27,913 nucleotides of DNA from HyVt-337 sp964428895 (GTDB lineage Bacteria; Planctomycetota; Phycisphaerae; SM23-33). The position numbers were made by a program, and so were the translations under genes. The first letter of the stretch is position 1; each line of letters opens with the position of its first letter. The notes under the pieces were generated by a model. That model worked only from the letters and a program-made list of their open reading frames with translations. It was not told where the DNA came from and did not search any database. Of the stretch, positions 22,094 to 27,913 are shown piece after piece. The stretch is from the NCBI GenBank assembly GCA_964428895.1, contig CAYRZU010000052.1:1-27913 (forward strand). The letters are read 5' to 3'.

Positions 22094-23278
22094 ATGAAGC
22101 TGTCACAACGCATTCAGATCGTCCCCCCCAGCGCCACCATTGCCATTACCGCCAAGGCCAAGCAGCTCCAGGCCGACGGCGTCGACGTGGTCAGTTTCGC
22201 CGCCGGCGAGCCGGACTTCGACACGCCCGACTTCATCAAGGACGCCGCCAAGGTCGCCCTCGATGCCGGCGACACCAAATACACGCCCCGAGCGGGCAAG
22301 GCCCTGTGCGAGGCCATCGCCGCCAAGATGACGGACGTCAACGACGTGCCGACCCAGCCCGATCAGGTGGTGGTGACTTTCGGCGGCAAGCACGCCCTGT
22401 ACGACGCCTGCCAGGTCCTGCTGGACCCCGGCGACAAGGCCATCATCCCCGCCCCCTACTGGGTCAGCTATCCGCAGATGGTCTCCCTGGCGGGCGGCGA
22501 ATCGGTGTTTCTGCACGCCGGCGCGGACGCGGGCTTCAAGATCACGCCCGATCAGCTCCGGGCCGTCGCCGACGACGCCAAGCTGCTGATCCTCAACTCC
22601 CCTTCCAACCCCACCGGCGTGACCTACACGCCTGAGGAACTGAAGGCCCTGGCGGAGGTGGTCATTGAGACCGACTTGTTCGTGTTCTCCGACGAGATTT
22701 ACGAAAACCTCATCTACGGGGACACGAAGTTCGTCTCCTTCGCGTCCCTGGACGAGCGGTTGCCGGAGCGCACGCTGACGGTGAACGGCCTGGCCAAGAC
22801 ATTCTCCATGACCGGCTGGCGGCTGGGTTGGGCGGCCGGGCCCACCGACCTCATCGGCGGCATGAAGCGCCTGATGAGCCACGAGACCACCAATCCGGTC
22901 AGCTTCGCCCAGGCCGGAGCGCTGGCCGCCTACACCGATCCGGGCGCCGGCGAGATCGTCGAGTCGATGCGGCAGGAGTTCGAGAAGCGCGGCCGTCACA
23001 TGGCCGAGCGACTCAATGCCATCGACGGCGTCCGGTGTGTTCAGCCCACCGGCGCGTTCTACTGCTTCCCCGATGTCAGCGAACATTTCGGCCGCACGAT
23101 TGGCGGGGTGGAGGTGACCGACTCGCTGTCGCTGGCCCAGGTGGCGCTCGATCAGGCGCAGATCGCGGTGGTCCCGGGCGGGGCCTTCGGCGACGACAAC
23201 TGCGTGCGCCTGAGTTTCGCGACCAGCCTGGAAAAGATCGACATCGGCCTGGACCGGCTGGAAAAGCTACTGGCCTAG
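22094..23278 (+). CDS. aspC: Class I/II PLP-dependent aminotransferase, aspartate aminotransferase type
   Basis: 394 residues, fold-type I, closest to the bacterial aspartate aminotransferase Ib group. Diagnostic residues are FAAGEPDFDTP near the start, SNPTG (about 176-180), the Asp-x-x-Tyr of SDEIYENL, the Schiff-base Lys235 in NGLAKTFSMTGWRLGW, and the substrate-carboxylate Arg in NCVRLSFATS. The reaction would be aspartate + 2-oxoglutarate to oxaloacetate + glutamate, although this subgroup can also use other amino acids or prephenate. AGGAGTGAT lies before the start. It stands alone on its transcript, and its last 12 nt overlap the 3' end of the TPR gene on the other strand. Confidence 0.92.
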   Translation: MKLSQRIQIVPPSATIAITAKAKQLQADGVDVVSFAAGEPDFDTPDFIKDAAKVALDAGDTKYTPRAGKALCEAIAAKMTDVNDVPTQPDQVVVTFGGKHALYDACQVLLDPGDKAIIPAPYWVSYPQMVSLAGGESVFLHAGADAGFKITPDQLRAVADDAKLLILNSPSNPTGVTYTPEELKALAEVVIETDLFVFSDEIYENLIYGDTKFVSFASLDERLPERTLTVNGLAKTFSMTGWRLGWAAGPTDLIGGMKRLMSHETTNPVSFAQAGALAAYTDPGAGEIVESMRQEFEKRGRHMAERLNAIDGVRCVQPTGAFYCFPDVSEHFGRTIGGVEVTDSLSLAQVALDQAQIAVVPGGAFGDDNCVRLSFATSLEKIDIGLDRLEKLLA

Positions 23279-24982
23279 GTAGGACCCGCCAACGTCATCG
23301 ACGTTGTCGGAAGCCGGTGTCGGCGCCGGGTCGTTGCCGGTCGGCCGTGGACGCAGGGCGGTCAGCTCGCGCCAGGTGGCCGCCACGCGGTCCGACAGCC
23401 CCATATTCTGCAGAGCCAGCGCCACACCCGCGCGGAATTGAGTATTGTTGGGCTGGCCCGTCGCGGCGATCTCCATGTGGTGGACGGCCTGCTCGAACAG
23501 CCGATGATCGGTGTACAGCAGCCCCAGCCGATAGTGCAGGTCCACGTACTCCGGCTCCAGCGCCAAAGCCTTGCGGAACGTGGCGATGGCGTCGTCCACT
23601 CGCCCCATCTCCTGTTGCGTCACGCCCATCTTGATCAACGCCTCGACGTAGGCGGGGTTGATCGCAGCTGCCTCGGTGAACTGCTCCAGGGCCTCCCCCA
23701 ACCGACCTTGACTGCGAAGCATCACGCCGAATCGATACCGAACGTCGGCGTGGTCGGGGCGTTCGGCGGCAACGGCCTCGAACCGCTCCATCTGCTCCTC
23801 CAGCAGATGGTCGTTGTCCAGTTCGGCCTCGACCACCGGGGTGGCGACCCCCTGCTCGAACGCGGCCAGGTACTCATCCGCGACGGCCGCCTTCAGTTGC
23901 GCCCGCGCCATTTCGCGAAACAGGACGCTGCTGTTGGGCTCGACCGACCCGGCCAGTTCGAACGTCTCGATCGCTTCGGCCCGATTGCCCGCCGCCAGTT
24001 GGGCCACGCCCAAGCCAACGTAGTTGCGCAGGGATCGGTCGTTGACCTCGCAGGCCTCACCGAAAGCCTCCGCGGCGTCATCCCACCGACCCCCCCTCAG
24101 ATGCTGCGTGCCGAGCTTGACCCGGGCCTCCAGGTAATCCGGCTGAAGCGTTAGCGCCTGCTGGTAGTGGGCGATCGCCGCGTCGTCATTGCCGACCATG
24201 CCGTGCAAATCCGCCAGGCGAACCTGCAAATCCGGAAACGCCGGCTGTTCCGCCACCAACTGATGCAGTCGTTCGATGGCGCTGCGAATCTCGCCGCCGG
24301 CAACCAGGGCCTCGACCTCGTCGTCGATCAGCGACCAGTTCTCGGGCTCCATGGCGATGGCGGTCTCGAAGTTTCGGATCGCGTCGGCGAAACGCCCTTC
24401 ACGGAAGTAGAGCTGGGCCAGGGCGGAGGCAACCCAGGATGTTTCCGGGCACGCCAGCCGCAAGTGCTCGTATTGCTCGATGGCTTCGTCGTTGCGGCCC
24501 AAAGCGACGGCCGCGGCGGCCAGGCGCTGTCGAGCGGCGGTGTAGCCGCCGTCGGCGGCGATGGCGTCGCGGTAGTAGTCCACTGCCTGGGCCGTATCCC
24601 CCAGACGCTCGCAGCAATAGCCCAGCGCGAACAAGACCGTCACGTCGCCGGCGTGGCTGAGGTTGGCTAGCTTGAGCTGATCCAGGGCCTTGGCCACTTG
24701 CCCGTCGGCGTCATAAGCCGCCGCCAGGGCCAACCGGGCGGCCAGGTAGTCGGGCTTATATCGACACGCCCGTAGCAGGTGCTTGACGGCCTCCGCCGGC
24801 TGCAGCGCCCGCAGGAAGCCCACCCCCAGTCGGCACTGAACGTCCGGCCAGTCCGGGTGCTCCCGGGCCTCGGCCCGTAACTCCCCCAGCGAACGAACCG
24901 ACGGCGCCCAGTAATGGCGATCCAGAACGTCGCCCAAGTCGCTGTCGAGCCCGCGTCCAAGTAGTTCGAAAAGAAAGCTCAC
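23267..24982 (-). CDS. TPR-repeat protein, unknown function
   Basis: 571 residues from a GTG start (24982) with GGAGTGACCCG directly upstream. Almost the whole protein is tetratricopeptide repeats (about 40-545), for example DDAIATFRKALALEPEYVDLHYRLG. About a dozen 34-residue units are recognisable, with a less regular stretch at about 375-410. There is no signal peptide or membrane helix, so it is probably a cytoplasmic scaffold or adaptor. The tail is Pro/Asp-rich. It lies 18 nt downstream of a second TPR gene, and the two very likely form an operon. The partner proteins are not evident from the neighbourhood. Confidence 0.82.
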   Translation of the reverse strand: MSFLFELLGRGLDSDLGDVLDRHYWAPSVRSLGELRAEAREHPDWPDVQCRLGVGFLRALQPAEAVKHLLRACRYKPDYLAARLALAAAYDADGQVAKALDQLKLANLSHAGDVTVLFALGYCCERLGDTAQAVDYYRDAIAADGGYTAARQRLAAAAVALGRNDEAIEQYEHLRLACPETSWVASALAQLYFREGRFADAIRNFETAIAMEPENWSLIDDEVEALVAGGEIRSAIERLHQLVAEQPAFPDLQVRLADLHGMVGNDDAAIAHYQQALTLQPDYLEARVKLGTQHLRGGRWDDAAEAFGEACEVNDRSLRNYVGLGVAQLAAGNRAEAIETFELAGSVEPNSSVLFREMARAQLKAAVADEYLAAFEQGVATPVVEAELDNDHLLEEQMERFEAVAAERPDHADVRYRFGVMLRSQGRLGEALEQFTEAAAINPAYVEALIKMGVTQQEMGRVDDAIATFRKALALEPEYVDLHYRLGLLYTDHRLFEQAVHHMEIAATGQPNNTQFRAGVALALQNMGLSDRVAATWRELTALRPRPTGNDPAPTPASDNVDDVGGSYLGQ

Positions 24983-25000
24983 CGGGTCACTCCGTACCGT

Positions 25001-26260
25001 CTAAGCAGCCAATCGGGTCTGCTCGTCTCGAGCAGCCGCGAAGCCTTGGTTGATGGTCAATGCGCGTTCCAGGTGATGGGCGGTCTGGTCCATTCGCCCC
25101 AGTCGTGTCGACAGCTTGGCCAAGCGGAAATGCACATCCGCCCACTCGCCGCCGGCCTCGATGGCTGCGGCTAGCGAATCGACGGCCTCGGCCAGTCGGC
25201 CCGCGCGTTCGTACAGGTCGCCCAGGTGGATCAGCGCCTGAAGGTAGCTGGGGTTTCGTTCGATCGCCATGCGGCCGTGCTCGATGGCCTCATCGGTTTG
25301 GCCCAGACGATCCAGGATCCGGCTGCACAGCAAGCGAAGGTCGGCGTAGCCCGGATGGGCCGCCAGGGCTGTCTTGACTACCGCGGCGAGCACGCCCATG
25401 AGCTCCTCCTCGGCATCGCTGGCCGGCAAGGACAAGATGGCGTCGACAAACTGCGGCTCGGCGGTGACGTACCGCGACAGTTGTCGGATCGCCGAGCCGG
25501 CCTCGGTCGTCGGACGATCCGGCAGATGCAGAACGATCCGATGTCCGCTCTGCCAAGCCGCCTTGGCCGCCAATGACAACTGATAGGTCGCCACCAGGTT
25601 GGCCGGATCCAAGTCGACCGCGCGTTGCAGTTCGCTGATCGCCTGCGGCAACTGATCGGTCGCGGCGTAGAGAAGCCCCAGATAGTAGTGGGTCTGGGAG
25701 TCGTCACAGCCGCATTCCACGGCCTGGGTCAACGAGGCTTGGGCCTCGGCCCATCGTTCGCAACTGGCATGGAACAGTCCCATCTGCAGATGCAGCCCGA
25801 CGTGGTCCCGATGCCGGCGCAGCGCCTCGGTGAGGGTCATCATGGCCGCTTCGCGACGACCGGCCTGCCACTGGGCCTGGGCCAGCTTGCGAACGGCTTG
25901 GGGGCCGCCGCCGGCCGCGGCCCGCTCGGCCTCGCGGCAGACTTGCTCGGGTTGGCCGGCCTTGGCGTACAGCGACGCCAGGTACGCCGACAGATTGGCA
26001 TTGGGCCCCAGCAACTTCACGGCCGTCCGGAGTTGTTCGTGAGCCAGGTCGTACTGGCCCCGGGCCAGCGCATCCAGACCCATGGCCCGATGGCTCATCC
26101 CCTGGTAGTAGCGGGCCAGTTGGCCCATCGGGCCGGGCTGGTCGCCCAGGGCGCCCAGCTTCTGGGCGGCCTCGGTGAACCGGCCCGCTCGGTAGAACGC
26201 AACCCCTTGCTCAAACAACACTTCAACTTGTCGGCCTCTTCGGCCAGCCCGAAACAACAT
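25001..26260 (-). CDS. TPR-repeat protein, unknown function
   Basis: 419 residues. TPR units run from about residue 12 to 235 (FEQGVAFYRAGRFTEAAQKL; QTHYYLGLLYAATDQLPQAI) and again from about 310 to 410 (LLCSRILDRLGQTDEAIEHG). They flank a non-repeat segment of about 70 residues around 240-305 that may be a separate domain. A basic N-terminus without a signal peptide suggests a cytoplasmic or membrane-peripheral protein. The ATG at 26260 follows AGGAGG at 11 nt. It is the first gene of a two-gene TPR operon. Confidence 0.8.
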   Translation of the reverse strand: MLFRAGRRGRQVEVLFEQGVAFYRAGRFTEAAQKLGALGDQPGPMGQLARYYQGMSHRAMGLDALARGQYDLAHEQLRTAVKLLGPNANLSAYLASLYAKAGQPEQVCREAERAAAGGGPQAVRKLAQAQWQAGRREAAMMTLTEALRRHRDHVGLHLQMGLFHASCERWAEAQASLTQAVECGCDDSQTHYYLGLLYAATDQLPQAISELQRAVDLDPANLVATYQLSLAAKAAWQSGHRIVLHLPDRPTTEAGSAIRQLSRYVTAEPQFVDAILSLPASDAEEELMGVLAAVVKTALAAHPGYADLRLLCSRILDRLGQTDEAIEHGRMAIERNPSYLQALIHLGDLYERAGRLAEAVDSLAAAIEAGGEWADVHFRLAKLSTRLGRMDQTAHHLERALTINQGFAAARDEQTRLAA

Positions 26261-26407
26261 TGGTGGCGCATCCTCCTGGTCTTTTCATCGGCATAGACCG
26301 AGGGCGGGTGAACTGCGCAACCGCTGAAGTGTGAAGGTTTTTTCCCCGCAACGTCGGCCCGGCCCACCGCCGGCCCGCCCCATCGCCCCCCCCCAAGGCC
26401 GCATCAG
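26261..26407. other. Intergenic region between TPR operon and SPOR lipoprotein gene
   Basis: 147 nt, very GC-rich, with a run of nine C (26386-26394) and imperfect GGCCGG/CCGGGCC repeats near 26357-26380 that may fold after the SPOR gene's stop. A weak minus-strand promoter candidate for the TPR operon (TTGCGC, 17 nt, TCTATG) lies at about 26294-26322. Nothing here is convincing. Confidence 0.3.
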
Positions 26408-27208
26408 CTAGCGCGTAACCGTTATAAAGGCCTCCGGCGCGTTGGCCTGAACGCCGCGCAGCGACGCGGCCGCCTCGGCGTGCGTCTTGTGGCGCCCCAC
26501 ACGGACCAGGTAGTACAGTCCGTCCTTCATGCTGGCCGGCCAGACGAACGCGGGGTGATCGGCCTCGCGGAGCTTCTGGGCCAGCACGTCGGCCCGCTCC
26601 TTCGACTGAAACGCCGCCACCTGGACCGTCCAGGCCGTGGCGTGCACGCGGCGCGAGGCGCGCGCCGCCATCTCCGTATCCGAGAATTGGTCGATCAACT
26701 CATTGAGGTTCAGGTCCGCCTCGTGCCAGTTCCCCTGCCGTTGCAGCGTGGCGCCCAGCCGGTACAGCGCGTGGTCGGCGAGTGGATCGCCGCGAGGGCC
26801 CTCGGCCAACACGCGGCGGTACATCTCTTCGGCGGCGGTCATGTCGCCGGCGTCGTAGGCGATATCCCCGAGCGCCAGGTAGGAGCGGACCTCCAGGTCC
26901 TCCCGGTCGGTATGGTCGAGCGCCGCGGTGAAGTCGAGCTTGGCCTTGTCGGGGTCCTTCAACCGTTGGTGGGCCAGCCCGCGGAAGTAATAGGCCTCGT
27001 CCACTCGTCGGGTATTGCCGTGGCGGGCGACAAAGGTGTCCATCCGCTGAACCGTGGTCCAATCGTCGCCCTGATTGTAAGCCGTGATCCCGGAGCGGAG
27101 GATTTCCAGCGCCTCCGGGCTCATGGGCTCCTTGCCGCAACCGGCCATGGCGAACACACTCGCCGCCATCGCCGCCACCGTCGTCATCCTGACTAGACTG
27201 TTTCGCAT
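26408..27208 (-). CDS. TPR lipoprotein with C-terminal SPOR domain
   Basis: 266 residues. The N-terminal signal ends in AMAGC, with Cys24 as probable lipid-anchor site (variant lipobox MAGC). Residues about 30-185 carry TPR-like helices similar in style to BamD/YbgF proteins (VDEAYYFRGLAHQRLKDPDKA). Residues about 190-266 match the SPOR domain: WTVQVAAFQSKERADVLAQKL, then YYLVRVGRHKTHAEAAASL. SPOR domains bind glycan strands lacking stem peptides, typical of division septa. It is likely an envelope protein linking peptidoglycan with an assembly or division process. GGTGGAG lies 4 nt before the ATG. The CRP-like palindrome at 27234-27249 lies just upstream. Confidence 0.87.
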   Translation of the reverse strand: MRNSLVRMTTVAAMAASVFAMAGCGKEPMSPEALEILRSGITAYNQGDDWTTVQRMDTFVARHGNTRRVDEAYYFRGLAHQRLKDPDKAKLDFTAALDHTDREDLEVRSYLALGDIAYDAGDMTAAEEMYRRVLAEGPRGDPLADHALYRLGATLQRQGNWHEADLNLNELIDQFSDTEMAARASRRVHATAWTVQVAAFQSKERADVLAQKLREADHPAFVWPASMKDGLYYLVRVGRHKTHAEAAASLRGVQANAPEAFITVTR

Positions 27209-27233
27209 AGCGCTCCACCCAAACTAGGGGACC

Positions 27234-27249
27234 TGTGATAGTCATCACA
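27234..27249. promoter_or_regulatory. Perfect CRP/FNR-type palindrome
   Basis: TGTGATAGTCATCACA contains TGTGA-N6-TCACA with both half-sites exact. Its near end is 25 nt before the SPOR lipoprotein start, so a bound regulator could repress by blocking the promoter or start site. No CRP-family gene is in this window, so the regulator is unknown. Confidence 0.45.
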
Positions 27250-27308
27250 TACCCCACGGCCCGGCCGGAAGCAACCCCCTGCCGCTGCGCCGGCAGCGCC
27301 GGTCGCGC

Positions 27309-27344
27309 AAAAAGACGGCGGGCCGCCTCAGTGGCGACCCGCCG
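27309..27344 (-). terminator. Intrinsic terminator of fhs
   Basis: On the minus strand a 12-bp GC-rich stem (27316-27327 with 27333-27344, one G-U pair) and a 5-nt loop are followed by TCTTTTT. It begins 27 nt after the fhs stop. Confidence 0.88.
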
Positions 27345-27371
27345 CATCATGCGTTCATCCGAAAACGTCGG

Positions 27372-27913
27372 CTAGAACATGCCCAAAACGTTGCCGTCTT
27401 CGTCGAGGTCGACGTTCAGGAACGCCGGCGTCGAGGGCAGGCCCGGCATGGTCCGCATCGTACCCAGCAACGGGAACAGGAACCCCGCTCCGGCCGACGC
27501 CCGAACTTCCTGGATCGGCACGGCAAAGCCGCTCGGCACGCCTTTGAGCTTCGGGTCGTGCGACAGCGACAGGTGGGTCTTGGCCATGCACAGCGGCAGA
27601 TTGCTCAGACCGGCCTTTTCATAAGCGGCGATCTGCTTCTCGGCCTTGGGCTCATACGTCACGCCGTCGGCGTTGTAGACCTCCTTGCAGACCGTTTCGA
27701 TCTTGTCCTTGATGGACATGTCATCCGGGTACAGCAGCTTGAAGTCCTTGGGCAGTTCGCAGGCGGCGACCACGGCCTTGGCCAGGTCCTCGGCGCCCTT
27801 GCCGCCCTCGGCCCAGTGGTTGGAGATCACCGCGTCGGCGGCGCCGGCTTCGGCGGCGGCCTTGCGGGCGAACTCGATCTCGGCCTGGGTGTCGTCGGGG
27901 AACTGGTTGATCG
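27372..27913 (-). CDS. fhs: Formate--tetrahydrofolate ligase, C-terminal part (5' end outside window)
   Basis: Partial gene: about 180 C-terminal codons of a protein normally near 555 residues; the N-terminus lies beyond 27913. The visible part starts INQFPDDTQAEIEFARK and contains SNHWAEGGKGAEDLAKAVV, TYEPKAEKQIAAYEKAGLS, LPLCMAKTHLSLSHDP and FLFPLLGTMRTMPGLP, which are family-typical. The enzyme forms 10-formyl-tetrahydrofolate from formate, ATP and tetrahydrofolate, for one-carbon supply or the methyl branch of the acetyl-CoA pathway. The protein ends LGMF. It has its own terminator, so the SPOR gene, whose start is 163 nt downstream on the same strand, is probably transcribed separately. 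Confidence 0.95.
   Translation of the reverse strand, partial: INQFPDDTQAEIEFARKAAAEAGAADAVISNHWAEGGKGAEDLAKAVVAACELPKDFKLLYPDDMSIKDKIETVCKEVYNADGVTYEPKAEKQIAAYEKAGLSNLPLCMAKTHLSLSHDPKLKGVPSGFAVPIQEVRASAGAGFLFPLLGTMRTMPGLPSTPAFLNVDLDEDGNVLGMF

Noticed and set aside
26386..26394. C9 homopolymer as a possible phase-variation tract
   Set aside because: It lies outside any gene and promoter; a similar C-run at 21945-21952 is also non-coding, so both are probably neutral GC-rich sequence.
1..27913. Defence system, prophage, CRISPR array, IS element, rRNA or tRNA
   Set aside because: No characteristic genes, repeat-spacer pattern, transposase, terminal repeats or tRNA-like cloverleaf sequence could be found by eye on either strand.

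Overview
This is a GC-rich bacterial chromosome segment carrying mostly housekeeping genes. The most likely source is a Planctomycetota bacterium of the Phycisphaerae type. The hints are an uncharacterised EF-G-like paralogue, a DUF6786 protein, a large PEP/pyruvate-binding-domain protein, many TPR proteins, AsnRS together with GatCAB, and an Fhs. No rRNA, tRNA, CRISPR array, insertion sequence or prophage gene was seen. The taxonomic call is inference from gene content; no marker-gene search was run.

Left part (1-4.2 kb): a cysteine-rich C-terminal remnant, a LOG-family nucleotide phosphoribohydrolase (minus strand), two translationally coupled small lipoproteins (the second BamE/SmpA-like), a REP-like double hairpin, and an ECF sigma factor with its membrane anti-sigma factor (minus strand).

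4.2-12 kb: clpC on the minus strand, with a good promoter, a structured leader and a terminator. Next come a secreted HExxH metalloprotease-like protein, a divergent DUF6786 protein, and an 872-residue protein that joins a KaiC-like domain lacking its P-loop to a PPDK-type ATP-grasp domain.

12-20.3 kb: a translation cluster made of an EF-G-like GTPase, rpmB (bL28), asnS, a PHP-domain protein, infA (minus strand) and gatC-gatA-gatB. AsnRS makes Asn-tRNA directly, so GatCAB here probably serves mainly Glu-tRNA(Gln).

20.3-27.9 kb: a membrane-anchored coiled-coil protein with a C-terminal BRCT-like domain, an AspC-type aminotransferase, and two adjacent minus-strand TPR proteins. A TPR/SPOR lipoprotein follows, preceded by a perfect TGTGA-N6-TCACA palindrome. 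The window ends inside fhs (formate-tetrahydrofolate ligase), which has a clear terminator.

Promoters resembling the sigma-70 type (TTGACA-like / TATAAT-like, 15-18 nt spacing) and intrinsic terminators are visible at several junctions and were used to choose starts. The strongest candidates for new biology are the degenerate KaiC/ATP-grasp fusion (9180-11798) and the membrane protein whose BRCT-like domain is predicted to lie outside the cytoplasm (20521-21915). No complete, clearly novel multi-gene system can be claimed from this sequence alone.
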